Assembly (NCBI RefSeq): GCF_000090795.2
Contig: NW_003546292.1
Location: 79,152-114,020, forward strand
Length of the DNA stretch: 34,869 nt
Direction: 5' to 3'
DNA from: Amphimedon queenslandica
Taxonomy: Eukaryota > Porifera > Demospongiae > Haplosclerida > Niphatidae
Position 1 is the stretch's first letter. Every line of letters starts with the position of its first letter. The translations under genes were made by a program, and so were the position numbers. This document shows positions 10,401 through 21,608 of this stretch, piece after piece. The notes beneath the pieces were generated by a model, which did no database searches, was not told the origin of the DNA, and worked only from the letters and a program-made list of their open reading frames with translations.

Positions 10401-13391
10401 CACATACATTTATGTGTTGTTTTGAATTTTTTCTATTATTATTATTATTACTTTTTATTATTTTAAATTCTTATTCCTGTAGCATGATATTTACAACTTG
10501 TTATATGTCATCGAGTAATTCTTCTCAAGAGACAAGAGGAAGAGCTCAGAAACTAGCAGAGCAGATAGGAAGGTGAGAAAGGGAGCAGAAAATAAGATAT
10601 AAGAGATAGAGAAAAGACAGTACACTATACACATGTGCTATTTGGACAAGAACTGCATGAGACAGAGTGGCTAGTCTATGTTGTTGTATAAACTATTAAT
10701 TTTTTTTCTATTCCTTGTAGTAATCACATCGTGCTGTCTATAGATGACATAGTGAAAGCTCATTTATCAGTTTTTGAAGGCGTTACTGGCGTAGTGCCCA
10801 GATATAAAGTATATGGAGGGACTCACGCTGAAAACATTGCACTACAAAACGTTCAGGTTGAATATAAAATTAATACATTTGTACTAATTAAAAAATATAA
10901 TTGTATCTTTTTAAATTATACATTGTGCATGTGTAATGTTTAAAGGTATTTACATTTATTGTAAAATTTTGATTTTTTAGTATTTTTGGGAGATGTTTTG
11001 TGTGTTAATTACAGGCTCGTAATAGAATGGTCATGTCTTACTTGTTTAGTCAACTGGTTTCGTGGACAAGAGGAAAAGATGGTAATCTATTAGTCCTTGG
11101 TTCAGCCAATGTTGATGAAAGGTAAGTTAAATTATAATAAATTATAGCTTTCTATTTATTGCATTCTATTTTTCCCCTTCCTTTTCTCTCCCTCCCTCTC
11201 TCTCTCCCTTCCTCCCTCCCTCCCTCTCTCCCTCCCTCCCTCCCTCTCCCTCTCTCTCTCTCTCGTAGTTTATTTGGTTATTTTACAAAGTATGATTGTT
11301 CCAGTGCTGACATTAACCCCATTGGTGGGATTAGTAAAACTGATTTGAGAGGATTCTGCAAGTTCATGTCGTATCAAAAGTACCCAGCACTGAAGGAGTA
11401 AGTCGTGCTACTACCTGAATCATATATTTATATATCTACGCATAATTTATTATTTTTCTATACATTATTATATTGTTTGCAGTTTTTCCCACAAAGCATG
11501 CTAAGTGAGCTAAAAGGCACTACAATAGTACATGCATGTATGCATGTACATGGCTTTTGGAGCTACTTTAAAAATTCATAAAAAATTCAATTGTGGTCGG
11601 ATTAAGCTCAAACTTGCTACACAACATAAGAACATGTATACATATTAGGAAAAATTATAAAAATGAAAGATTTTCTCCTAGTCATTTTTGGCAAAATTTG
11701 GCTCGTGACCCTGTACTATAGTACAGGGACTTTGGTCCGATTTTGGAACAACTTTAAAAATTTGCAAAAAAATCCAAAGTTGATTGAAATCAGCTCAAAC
11801 TTGCTACACAACATAAGAACATGTATATGTATCAGGAAGAATTATAAAAATAGAGAATTCTCTTCTTTTCATTTTTGGCAAAATTTGGCTTGTGACCCTG
11901 TACTATAGTACAGGGTCACAGGGACTTTAGTCCATTTTTAGAGCAACTTTTAAAATTTGTAAAAAAATACAATTTTAATCAGAATCAGCTTAAACTTTCT
12001 GCACGACATAAGTACATGTACATTTTTTGAATTATAAAATTCTCTCACAATGATTAAAAAAAATACCCTATGTAGTGTATTGTATTTTGTCAAATTTTGG
12101 AGCAACTTTAAAACCTACTGACAATAGCCCACATGAGCCGAATGCCAAATCTTATGGAAAATCCTGACTGTTTATATATGCATGCTTCTTTAAAACTGGT
12201 TATCAATACTTGGAATTTTTTGTATAACAGCTAGTACATGTATATGCATGTTCACACTAGGCTCTGTAGCTATACTGTGTAGAATCATTAGAATGGAAAT
12301 ATGCTCAAGTTTTTACATGTATATAGTTGTACTTGTAATTGCACAGACCATTTTACTTAAATTCCAACACCTATGTACACTTTTGGTCGACTCACCATCA
12401 CAACAGCATTCATTTATCTCTACATGTATAAAATTGTACATGTACATGTACATTTATTTCGTTTGAGGTTTTTGGTTTTTGGTTGATGGTTGGCAGTGGT
12501 TTACACAACTGCCCACTGACATGTTGCTTGATTAGATTATTTTTAATTTTAAGCATTTCTGACTAAAAATATAATATTTTTTATAGGAAGATAATAATAG
12601 TTTGGCTAATCTCCATCCACTTCCTCCTCTACCTGTTGCATTATTATCAATTGCTTGTTTTTATAGATAATATTCGTTTCAATAACCATCTGTTAGTTTA
12701 ATGCATATGAAAGAGGAAGTTTCCTTAGCACTTTTAAAGGGTACAGTACCTTCTACTCGTCTTGTACACGTTCATGTAAATCGTTGAAATTGTTGTAATT
12801 TTTTGTCCACATTTTTGTTATGATCCAAGTTGTGCACCTGTAATTCTTGTTGCTAATTTTTTATTATTGTATAATCAACAGTCTGTAGTGTTATGAGTGT
12901 TTGCAAATTTTAGTGTAATGAGATAGAGAGGGTATAATGTAAAGTGAAGCCTTTAATCCTGTCTCTCTAGACCCAACAATACTCCTTTAATTGTATTGCA
13001 TATTAAATTAATCTTTATACTAATTATGGGGAATGTATCATAATCATCCAATCATGCTACATGTATGTACATGTATGCTAGTGTTGTTATTATTATTATT
13101 ATTATCTTTTGTTTGCCTTTAGAATATTGGAGGCTCCTCCAACAGCAGAGCTGGAGCCAATCACTGAGCAGCACAATCAAACTGATGAGGTATCATGCCC
13201 CATTTCACACATTAGTATATGCATAATGCACATGTCTACATGTACATTGAAAAAATACCGTTTTTCTTTTGCTAATTGGTAGCTCCTTTTTCGTTATTAC
13301 TTACATGTACTTGACCTCTTATTATTTTTCTTTCTTATTTTCTCCTCTCTCTTTCTTTCTCTCTCTCTCTCTCTCTCTCTCTCCCTCTCTC

Positions 13392-13442
<51 letters not shown>

Positions 13443-15230
13443 AAAGGAGGACATGGGTCTCACGTATGATGAATTATCTGATATCGGTCGATTGCGTAAG
13501 TCACAGCAGTGTGGCCCTTACAGTATGTTTATTAAACTCTTGGACTTATGGAAAAGGAAATACCCACCACAAGAGGTATACACATGTCAATTGTGTTCAT
13601 CTACACCTGCATGTACATGTACATGTATACGTGTACATGTATTGTACTGATTGATTGATGTTAATTTCATCATTACTGTATTACCTACTTCTTAGCTTCA
13701 CTGTCATGTGTATTATAGTTGAGGGAAGTTAGTAATTTTAGCAATAGTAATATTTTATATACTGTACACATTGTACACAATCCTGTATAGTAATTTCATA
13801 ATACAAATGCATGTAGCTCAATTTGTACTTAACATATGGCCACTGATTTTATTCTACAATAATAAAAATTATAAAAATACGGTACATTGTCATAACTACT
13901 ACTGTTACTATTACTATTATTACATGTTTTTTCTATTATTACATGTTCATGTATTTTTGTATGCGTGTAGATTGCCGATAAAGTGAAGCGTTTCTTTCGT
14001 GTCTATTCCATCAATCGTCATAAAATGACGATAATAACTCCCTCATATCACGCCGAAAGCTACTCTCCCGATGACAACAGATACGACCTGCGCCAGTTCC
14101 TCTACAACACAAAGTGGGAGTGGCAGTTTTCCGCCATAGACAGAGAAGTGAGTCTTAAATATGCATCAGTGATGTGTGGATCAATCTATTGTGGTTTAGA
14201 AGAAGTTTTTTTTTATCAGAAACAATTACAAGTACTACTGACAGTGTTATATATTAATGGGCTATAGCTGTTATATTGTAGTTTATGCATTAAATATTGC
14301 CTCTTTGCCAAATTTGAAACTGCCAAATCCATTTTTATGGGCTAATCACCAAAATAAGGCACCCAATATAGAATAGCTACTGTACTATTTTACAAATGAT
14401 GTCAGATTGCATAGAAGTAATGTGTTGTGTTAGTGTGCATTCCTTATGATGTGTTAAAATGCAATATTGCTGTTGATGCTACATAGCTACTATTGCATGT
14501 AAACTAGTAAACTAGTGTTTAATACTGAACAGTGTACAACGAGAGAGAGTAGATTTTATTTTTAATTTGTGTCTATATGCACTCTCTCTCTAGCTGTTAA
14601 AGATGAAAGATGGCGAAGGAGAGAAAGCAACAGAAAGTAATGAAAAGTTTGTTACTTCACAGGATGATCCTTCTACCAAGTTTCACACCTCAATATCTGA
14701 GGTATGTTTATAAACTCTGCAGTGATTATACACAGACTAGTATGGCCTGTCTTACATAATGATTTGTAACTTTGTGGATCTGTTTGCTATTCTTTTACCA
14801 AGATTAATCCTTGGAGTACATATATGCACTGAATCGTAAACAAATTGAAACTGCTAAATGTGGGAGCTAGTACTAGCAGTAGTATTTTATTTAATGAGAG
14901 ATAGCAAGAGTAGATGATAGTTAGTAGTACAGTATCATCTAGTAGTTCAGTATAGTAGTACAGTTTTATCTATTGGGGCATTATGTCTGATGTGGTTTTA
15001 TGTCAAATTGTCTATTGATGTACTATCTATGTACAGTGTATGTTATTCTTTGTCTTAATTTTGTGCAGGTTAACAATTCCACTAATCATTCAATACATTT
15101 CACTGAGTCTCCCCATCCAACGACAGAGTTCCATACCTCCATGGCTCCTCCAGGGGGAGCTTCGACCTACAAGAGGTCACATGATGTCTCCTCTCATCTA
15201 CTCCCAGACCCCAAGAGGTCACATCACTAA
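7443..15230 (+). CDS. NADSYN1: Glutamine-dependent NAD(+) synthetase, 18 exons
   Basis: Makes NAD+ from deamido-NAD+, ATP and glutamine. Exons: 7443-7527, 7580-7640, 7697-7813, 8006-8149, 8304-8355, 8528-8768, 9094-9387, 9748-9894, 10007-10091, 10483-10572, 10721-10856, 11015-11121, 11269-11397, 13123-13189, 13447-13575, 13971-14147, 14594-14701, 15069-15230. The sum is 2331 nt, 776 aa. The N-terminal nitrilase-type glutaminase starts [15 protein letters not shown]; the triad is Glu45 (GPELE), Lys114 (RPK) and Cys175 (EICEEL). The synthetase domain has the PP-loop SGGIDSS at 354-360, then [36 protein letters not shown] and [21 protein letters not shown]. Animal homologues are about 706 aa and end soon after the WQF motif; here the last two exons add a low-complexity Ser/Thr/His/Pro tail of about 90 residues. 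Whether that tail is always included is uncertain. The catalytic residues are intact, so function is probable. Confidence 0.96.
8150..8303 (+). other. NADSYN1 intron with GA tract at donor and CT tract at acceptor
   Basis: A 154-nt intron. The donor GTGAGTAA runs straight into (GA)n to about 8172, and the acceptor is preceded by (CT)n/(CTCA)n tracts from about 8228 to 8302. In RNA the two tracts are complementary. Confidence 0.85.
9456..9718. mobile_element. TIR element (MITE-like) containing a tRNA-like segment
   Basis: Lies in NADSYN1 intron 7. The left end TACCGTATTTCCTCGAATAG and right end (complement TACTGTATTTCCTTAGATAA) are imperfect inverted repeats of about 25 nt. Inside are an A-box-like TAGTCTAATTG (9578-9588) and a B-box-like GGTTCAAGCCT (9621-9631). 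No coding capacity. Confidence 0.65.
9570..9645 (+). repeat. tRNA-like (SINE head) relic
   Basis: Box A (9578-9588) and box B (9621-9631) are 32 nt apart, as in tRNA genes. Between them a 7-nt loop CTTCAGA is closed by a CTCAGT/ACTTAG stem with one mismatch. The T stem is mispaired and the acceptor stem is not convincing, so this is a decayed tRNA-derived sequence rather than a tRNA gene. Confidence 0.45.
11560..12120 (+). repeat. 186-bp repeat family, array B
   Basis: About three forward units in NADSYN1 intron 13 (11398-13122). Two perfect copies of the 20-bp palindrome CCCTGTACTATAGTACAGGG, at 11709-11728 and 11896-11915, mark the unit junctions (period 187 here). Confidence 0.85.
13348..13443. 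repeat. Long CT tract at splice acceptor
   Basis: Roughly 95 nt of nearly pure CT/CCCT/TTCT repeat ending 3 nt before the AG of NADSYN1 exon 15 (13447). Confidence 0.9.
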
Positions 15231-15480
15231 CTGAGTGACATTCATACCTTAGTTGCCTGATTTTGGTTCCCAAATATTTCATTTTGCAAAGTTATATTAT
15301 TTTTAAAAATTCATTGTAGTCCATTATGACTGACTGGTATATCTTTATAATGATTTTAATTGGTGCTCTGATGGCTAAAAGGCATTGATGAATTTGCGGA
15401 GTGTTGATTAAGTAAACTTAATGACATTCATTGCCGGTGTGTAGGTTGATCTATAAATAGTAACAGTTCCTGATACTATA

Positions 15481-15486
15481 AATAAA
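15481..15486 (+). other. Candidate poly(A) signal of NADSYN1
   Basis: The first AATAAA after the NADSYN1 stop, 251 nt downstream and only about 270 nt before the Ras start codon. The spacing leaves almost no room between the two genes. Confidence 0.45.
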
Positions 15487-15634
15487 TCATAGATACACAA
15501 CACAGAGAGGGCATACACAGTCAAGTGGGCAGGCCACAAAGAGAGAGATAAGAGGTTCATTTACACAGAGATACCCTGAGGAGAAGCAGGACTTAGCTTA
15601 TCAACAAATCACAGCATCGTCAAAGAAGATTTAG

Positions 15635-15746
15635 GTAAGCCCTCCCGCTCGGCTTCACCTTTTCTCTCACCATTGTAACGTCCCATGAATATCACTATTT
15701 CTATCCTTTTTCCTCTACCTTTCCGGCTCTCTCTCTCTCGCTGTAG
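15635..15746 (+). other. Putative 5'UTR intron of the Ras-like gene
   Basis: A donor AG|GTAAGC at 15635 and a CT-rich acceptor CTGTAG|GATC at 15746 bound 112 nt just upstream of the ATG at 15759. Confidence 0.5.
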
Positions 15747-15758
15747 GATCAGTCTGTA

Positions 15759-16321
15759 ATGGCTACAAACAAGGAACTGACCGAGTATAAGCTGGTCGTC
15801 GTTGGTGGGGGAGGTGTAGGAAAGTCTGCACTCACTATACAATTTATTCAGGTTTGGTTTCATAAATGTTCCTGTTTGCTTTACTTTTTTTTTTATCTTT
15901 CTGTCCTTTCTGTATCATCATATCTCTTTCTTTCTCTCTCTGTCTCTTTATTAGAGTCATTTTGTTGAGGAATATGATCCCACCATTGAAGACTCGTACC
16001 GCAAGCAGTGTGTCATTGATGATGAAGTAGCAGTATTAGATAGTAAGAGATATAGAGCATGTTGGCGATTATAATTGGATGAGCGAGCTTAATGTAGTAG
16101 TCATGTTAAAAGGGGAGGGGAATGAGAGAGGGTAACAATTTAATATTTGCTATCAATTTGTTAACGCTTCTCTCTGCTTCCTTTGTTCTCTTTTCTTTCT
16201 CTTTGCCACCTCTCTCTCTCTCTTTCTCTCTCTGTTCTCTCTCTTCTAATCAGTTTTGGACACAGCTGGACAAGAGGTACAGCATTAAGCATGTGGTTTT
16301 CTCTGATGTGTGTAATATGTG

Positions 16322-16374
<53 letters not shown>

Positions 16375-17637
16375 GGAGTTTAGTGCAATGAGAGAGCAGT
16401 ACATGCACACTGGTGAAGGGTTTCTACTTGTATATTCTATTATTGATAGAAATAGCTTCGACGAGATCCCAAAGTTCCACAAGCAGATACTTAGAGTGAA
16501 AGACAAGTATGTTACTCACCATATCTGTACAATTTGATTCTTGTGTATGACTCTCTACATGGTATATGTTAGAGTTTCATGTACAATCCATTACACTATT
16601 ATTATTACTATTATTATTATTATATTATATTTATTATTGTGTGAATTGCAATAATGTGTGAATAGTGCTTGTTTGTATCATTGAGTGATCTGTATAGCTT
16701 CCACTACATAGCTACACATTTATTGTATATGTGTGTAGACATACAAGTGTATTTACTTGCTCTTTCTTCTCTCTCTCTCTCTCTTCTCCCCAGGTCAGAG
16801 TTTCCAATGATATTAGTAGCTAATAAAGCTGATCTGGAAACCGATAGAGTTGTATCCTATCAAGAAGGAGAAGAATTAGCTAAGACTCTTAAAGTGAGCA
16901 AACCACACCAAATTAATTAATAGATAGTGCCATAGCACATGCATGTACATGTATTTCACCATCCTTGAATCACACACACTGTACATGTAAATGTATGTGT
17001 ACATGTAGCTAGTTGTGGTTGAAGCTTTTCATGTTTTTGTTTCAAAGATTTCACAGTTGAGCTATTATTGTTCATTAGAATTATACACATTGATATATAA
17101 TATATGCATAGTGTATATGTCACTTACTCCATGTTAAAGTATGATTCACTTGCACCTCAATTTATTGTTTGGCTTTATCTGTCTGTGTTTATGTGCGTGG
17201 GCGGTTGCTTAATTGCTATGTATGCGGTCAGTGTTTGTATATAGAGGTTGACACTTTTTATCTTCATTGCTAGGAATTGGACTATAATTAATACACTATC
17301 TACATGTATATAAATGTTTGTGTGTATTACATGTACATGTACATGCATATGTGAAATCCATGAGTTATGATTTTTATAGCATATGGACGTGTATACATGA
17401 ATGTGTATGTATATGTACATTCATGCTTGTTGCTTGTACTTGTGGGATTAACTTATCGTAAACAAACATTAAGTAAAGTAGAGGATAAGTCTGTAGTAAT
17501 TAGTATGTCACTTGACAATTATTTATTAATCACTTGATTGTACATTCCAGCTAATAGTATATTAGATTTATACTTTTTCTTTTATCCTGTTTCTTCTCAA
17601 TCTCTTCCCTTCTTTCTTTTTTATCTTTATTTATTTT

Positions 17638-17686
<49 letters not shown>

Positions 17687-17835
17687 TTCCTCAGATTGGT
17701 TATGTAGAGGCCAGTGCTAAACACAGAGTACATGTTGACAAAGCATTCCACGATCTTGTCCGAGCAATAAGGAGGTTCCAGAAACCCGCCACCTCGAAAA
17801 AGGACAAGAGCAAGAAAAAGTGTACAATCCTTTAA
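15759..17835 (+). CDS. MRAS: R-Ras/M-Ras-type small GTPase, 6 coding exons
   Basis: A membrane-attached GTP switch. Exons: 15759-15851, 15955-16042, 16254-16276, 16376-16506, 16794-16893, 17695-17835 (576 nt, 191 aa). The P-loop GGGGVGKS (16-23) has the R-Ras form. Effector loop YDPTIEDSY is at 38-46, switch [18 protein letters not shown] from 63, base-binding NKAD at 122-125 and EASAK at 150-154. FPMILVANK and [10 protein letters not shown] are closest to M-Ras as I remember it, so it may predate the R-Ras/M-Ras split; the symbol is approximate. The C-terminus is a Lys-rich stretch followed by CTIL; Leu at the last position predicts geranylgeranylation. All switch and nucleotide-binding residues are intact. 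Exon 3 is only 23 nt, and several introns end in very long CT tracts. Confidence 0.93.
16327..16370. repeat. (CT)n tract at splice acceptor
   Basis: About 22 pure CT dinucleotides immediately upstream of GATAG at the acceptor of Ras exon 4. Confidence 0.92.
17643..17684. repeat. (CT)n tract at splice acceptor
   Basis: About 20 CT dinucleotides followed by CTTTCCTCAG at Ras exon 6. Confidence 0.92.
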
Positions 17836-18682
17836 GCGCCGTGATTAATAATTATAATCTCCTAATTATAATTTATACATAATTTATTATTAGTAACGAT
17901 TTGTTATTTCTTTCTCTTGCTTTTTTTTCTCTCTCTCTCTCTCTCTCACTTATCGAACACAGCAATGTTGCACACATGTGCTCACTCTCCTAAAGATGAC
18001 GTTGAATTGTTAATTTTTTGTGTCTCAATTGTTTTGTGTTTATGCTCTCTTTGATGTATCCTGCCAGAAATCACTCTCTCTCTCTCTCTCTATTTTAGTA
18101 GTCATGTCTATTATTGTACCACTTTCTTGTATGATCTTTCTGTCTTTCAATTTTTCTATTGATTCTTCCTATGTTTTATCACTATTATTATTATTATCAT
18201 TATTATTATTATTGTTGTCATTATTGGACTATTATAGTTGTTTTAATTCCAAAATGCACCCACACACACACACATGCACGTGCACTTAAAAAATAATTAT
18301 ATATAGCAAAAAACTTAAATGTTATTTCAATTACTTAGTAATCATTAAACATAGGAAACTTCACAGGACAATGAATGTAGTTCATGATTCAAAGCTCCTC
18401 CCTTTACAAAATTTATTAACACTTTGAGGTGTAGATCAACAAGATGTAAATAAAAGCTCATGGATTAATCTTATTTAATTCAAATTGTCAGGAAAACTTA
18501 GTGGCATTGTTACCCTCAACAGTCTAATAAAAATTTTAAATAACAAAGTTTTGATTCAGATGCCATTATTAATGCCACATACAAGTGAAAGCCGAAGAAA
18601 CAATTAATCCTTCACTAAATTATAATAATCATCATAATAATATTCTAAATGGTGCACAATAGTGTTCATGAATGTTGCTATT
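17836..18682. other. Convergent intergenic region, no gene seen
   Basis: Lies between the stops of the Ras-like gene (plus) and NDUFB8 (minus) and should hold both 3'UTRs. It contains CT tracts near 17930 and 18075, a (TTA)n-like run near 18182-18215 and a short CA run near 18260. A minus-strand AATAAA at 18412-18417 could serve NDUFB8. No supported coding sequence. Confidence 0.6.
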
Positions 18683-19238
18683 CTATGAAGTTATTTCGCC
18701 ATAAGTCTCAGCCACTCTAGCGGTAAGATCCTTTTCATCTGGTTCCTTGTTAGGATCACCTCCTCTCTCAAGATACAAGTTATTATAAGGGAACTGACGA
18801 GGAACCTAGAAATATAAAATAAAATATGCAATAAAATTACATGTATGTGCATGTGTCCTCAGTTTGTTGTTCTACATGTACTCTTATTTTCTCATGATAT
18901 TTATTGTACATGTACATGTACATGCACTTCAAAATAAACTTAAAATATTGACTTCTCCTTTATCAAAATGAGCTCAAACTATGCTGGTAATTTTGGAGGG
19001 GCAAAATTTTGGTGAATTGCTAATGTTCTGGTAATTCAGCAAATTTGTGGTCATATGGCACTGAGCATGTGCATAATGGTTCAAAATTGCAAGTTGGTTA
19101 TCAAAATTATCAACTATACAGTATAAGGACATTTATTCAATTAATCTGTGAGCCTGCATGTATTTGAATGTAGCTAGAACTAATAGATTTAGTTACAAAT
19201 AATTATAAGTAGAATCCCTCCTCTCTCTCTCTTTCCCT

Positions 19239-19281
<43 letters not shown>

Positions 19282-21388
19282 TTCTTACAGCTGGATTCCT
19301 TGAAGGAGCATCATACAAGACTGAGAGATAAAACAATCCTCCCAGTAAGCTGAACATTATCATTAAATGAGCCAGTGCTTGCCCGCGAGTGTATTTTCCA
19401 TTAGCTTCTACAGCATCATACATCCACACATTAAGAGCATCATCTTCCTCATGCAACTGGAAAATAAGAAAAAAAGAAATACAAGTCTATCATTACTGTG
19501 ATAAATTGGAAGAGATTAAATTTAAAATAAAATTGTGAAAAGAATTGGTCTGTGAGTGCATGGTAGGAAACATTGATGAGGATTAGGATTAACACTGGCA
19601 GATAAGCAGTTTTGCAAAAATGGCAAATATTTAAGAATGGAATCGATTCAAACTTTTTACTTATGTGTATCATAACAACATATATTACATGTATATACAG
19701 AAAAATGTAATAAATTCTCTTAGTCATTATTGACAAAACTTAGCTGTATTTTAGTACAAAATCTTTAGCCTGATTTTTACAGCTTAAAAAAAGTCCATTT
19801 TGCATCAAAATCAGCACAAACTTTTTTAACAGCATAAAAACATGTGTACATGCATCAGAAAAAATTATAAAAATAGACAATCCCTTCCTTTTCATTTGTG
19901 ACAAAATTTGGTCAAAAAATACAGGGTGGCCAAATTTTGTGACGAGCAAAAACCTACATGTATTTGTTCCATTGTCACAAAATCTGTGACAAGCAAAAAC
20001 CCATTAGTTCCATTGGACTTTGGCCTGATTTTTTAAAATGTCATATAAATCCAATCTTGATCAAAATCAGCTCAAATTTGATACACATGATAAGAACATA
20101 CACATCATTAAATGTAATAAAAATAAAGAATTCTTTCCTAGTAATTTTTGACAAAAATTTAGCGAATGACCTTTGGCTAAATTTTTGAGTACTTTAAAAA
20201 GTCATAAAAAATCCAATTTTGATCGAAATCAGTTCAAACTTGATACACAGCATTAGAACATGTACATGTATCAGAAAATTTAATAAAAATGAAAAATTCT
20301 GTCCTAGTCATTTTTGACAAGATTTGACTAATGACCCTGTACTATAGCACAGGGACTTTGACCTGATTTTTTAGCAACTTTTAAAAATCATAAAAAATCT
20401 AATTTCGATCGAAATCAGTTCAAACTTGATACACAGCATTAGAACATGTATATGTATCAGAAAATTTAATAAAAATGAAAAATTCTCTCCTAGTCATCTT
20501 TGACAAGATTTGACTAATGACCCTGTACTATAGCACAGGGACTTTGACCTGATTTTTGAGCAACTTTAAAAAATCATTAAAAAATCTAATTTTGATTGAA
20601 ATCAGTTCAAACTTTCTAGACAGCATTAGAACATGTATATGTATCAGAAAAATTATAAAAATTCATAATTCTTTCCACGTCATTTTTGGCGAAACTTGGC
20701 CAAAAACCCTGCACTATAGCACAGGGACTTTGGTTCAATTATTTAGCAACTTTAACAATTCGTAAAAAAATACAATTTTGATTGGAGTCCGCTCAAACTT
20801 TCTACACAACATAAGAACATGTATACGTCTTAGAAAAAATTATAAAAATTGAGAATTCTCTATCAGTTGTTTTTGACAAAAATTTGGCCAATGACCCTGT
20901 ACAGGGTCCTTTGACCCAGTTTTTTTAGGAATTAAAACTCATAAATAATTTGATTTGATTGGAAATAGCTCAGACTTTCTACACAGACTATAAATTGCCC
21001 CCATTGTTCTGATATCAACATTCCCAGTTGTACAATATTTACAATTAATGTATTAAATGTAATGTTCATTACATACTGGTGTCTCCTTGTCTCTCCGGTC
21101 CTGATTATCCCACCAGCCATAGGGTGCATTCTCTTGTGCTGAACGCCATGGTAGCACAGGGTAGTCTCCTAGCCTGAGGCCAGGGTCTATTGCAGCAGCT
21201 AGTTTCTCAGGATCCTCTTCTATCTGTGACTTCTTTCCAGACCGCCACCAGGTAGCAGCAGAACGAACTTAAAAAACATAATATTAATAAATTCACTCAT
21301 TATTATTTGATAAATACATACTTGATGTAAAAGACTGAAAAGAGGAGAAACGAGTTAGAACTGTTCTCGTCCTCAAAAAAGCAGCCAT
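18683..21388 (-). CDS. NDUFB8: NADH:ubiquinone oxidoreductase subunit B8, 4 exons
   Basis: Accessory subunit (ASHI) of mitochondrial complex I, in the membrane arm. Exons in transcript order: 21388-21322, 21267-21077, 19456-19289, 18805-18683 (549 nt, 182 aa; human 186). The diagnostic C-terminal motif [15 protein letters not shown] (146-160), followed by NKEP, matches the family very closely. A single transmembrane segment lies at about 112-134 ([20 protein letters not shown]). The Arg-rich, acid-free N-terminus ([17 protein letters not shown]) looks like a mitochondrial presequence. [10 protein letters not shown] fits the GDYPKLPDRS region of vertebrate proteins. Intron 2 (19457-21076) is filled by the 186-bp repeat array. 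The start is the only ATG, followed directly by the presequence. The gene is divergent from the Bcl-2 gene and shares its 220-bp promoter. Confidence 0.95.
18985..19122. mobile_element. Diverged copy of the 2433-2628 MITE family, opposite orientation
   Basis: Lies in NDUFB8 intron 3. Words such as TTTTGGAGGGGC, AAATTTGTGG, GGCACTGAGCATG and TTCAAAATTGC match the reverse complement of the 2433-2628 element in the same order. Confidence 0.6.
19600..20960 (+). repeat. 186-bp repeat family, array C (largest)
   Basis: About seven tandem forward units filling NDUFB8 intron 2. AGGGACTTTG starts at 20351 and 20537, and AGGGACTTTGG at 20723, giving an exact 186-bp period. The junction motif is CCCTGTACTATAGCACAGGG (imperfect palindrome). 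Units share GAAATCAGTTCAAACTT, ACAGCATTAGAACATGTA and TATCAGAAAA. The left-hand units (19600-20200) are more diverged. Confidence 0.9.
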
Positions 21389-21608
21389 TGTTGTTTATAG
21401 CCACACCCAGTTTACCCCGCCTTTTGCGCATGCGCATTAATTACAACCGTCCGGGTAACGCATAATTAACTAGCCACACCTTTTTTGCTGCAGCAGCAGG
21501 TTAGGGCTGAGCTTGCAGGCAGGGAACATTATACTCTGACGGTAATTTGCTGATTAATCACAACAAGGACTAGCTAGAAAGAGACAACATCTTCTAAACT
21601 GTATCACG
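21389..21608. promoter_or_regulatory. Bidirectional promoter between NDUFB8 and the Bcl-2 gene
   Basis: 220 bp between divergent start codons. It has no clear TATA box, a CCCGCCTT word at about 21416, a perfect NRF1-type palindrome at 21425-21436, and a GCAGCAGCAGG stretch near 21490. Confidence 0.7.
21425..21436. promoter_or_regulatory. Perfect NRF1 consensus site TGCGCATGCGCA
   Basis: Exact match to YGCGCAYGCGCR, palindromic, 37 bp upstream of the NDUFB8 ATG. NRF1 is a known activator of nuclear respiratory-chain genes in vertebrates; use in sponges is inferred. Confidence 0.7.

Noticed and set aside
11663..11908. Open frame across 186-bp repeat units (also 20556-20765, 19958-20188)
   Set aside because: Unit length is a multiple of three in array C, so frames run through by chance. 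In array B the period is 187 and the frame shifts between units, so there is no coding constraint.
15230..15759. Operon linking NADSYN1 and the Ras-like gene
   Set aside because: Same strand and close spacing, but NADSYN1 has its own poly(A) signal candidate and the Ras gene its own 5'UTR intron; no trans-splice signal seen.
19600..20960. CRISPR-like array
   Set aside because: Whole 186-bp units repeat, with no short-repeat/unique-spacer pattern, and it lies in a eukaryotic intron.
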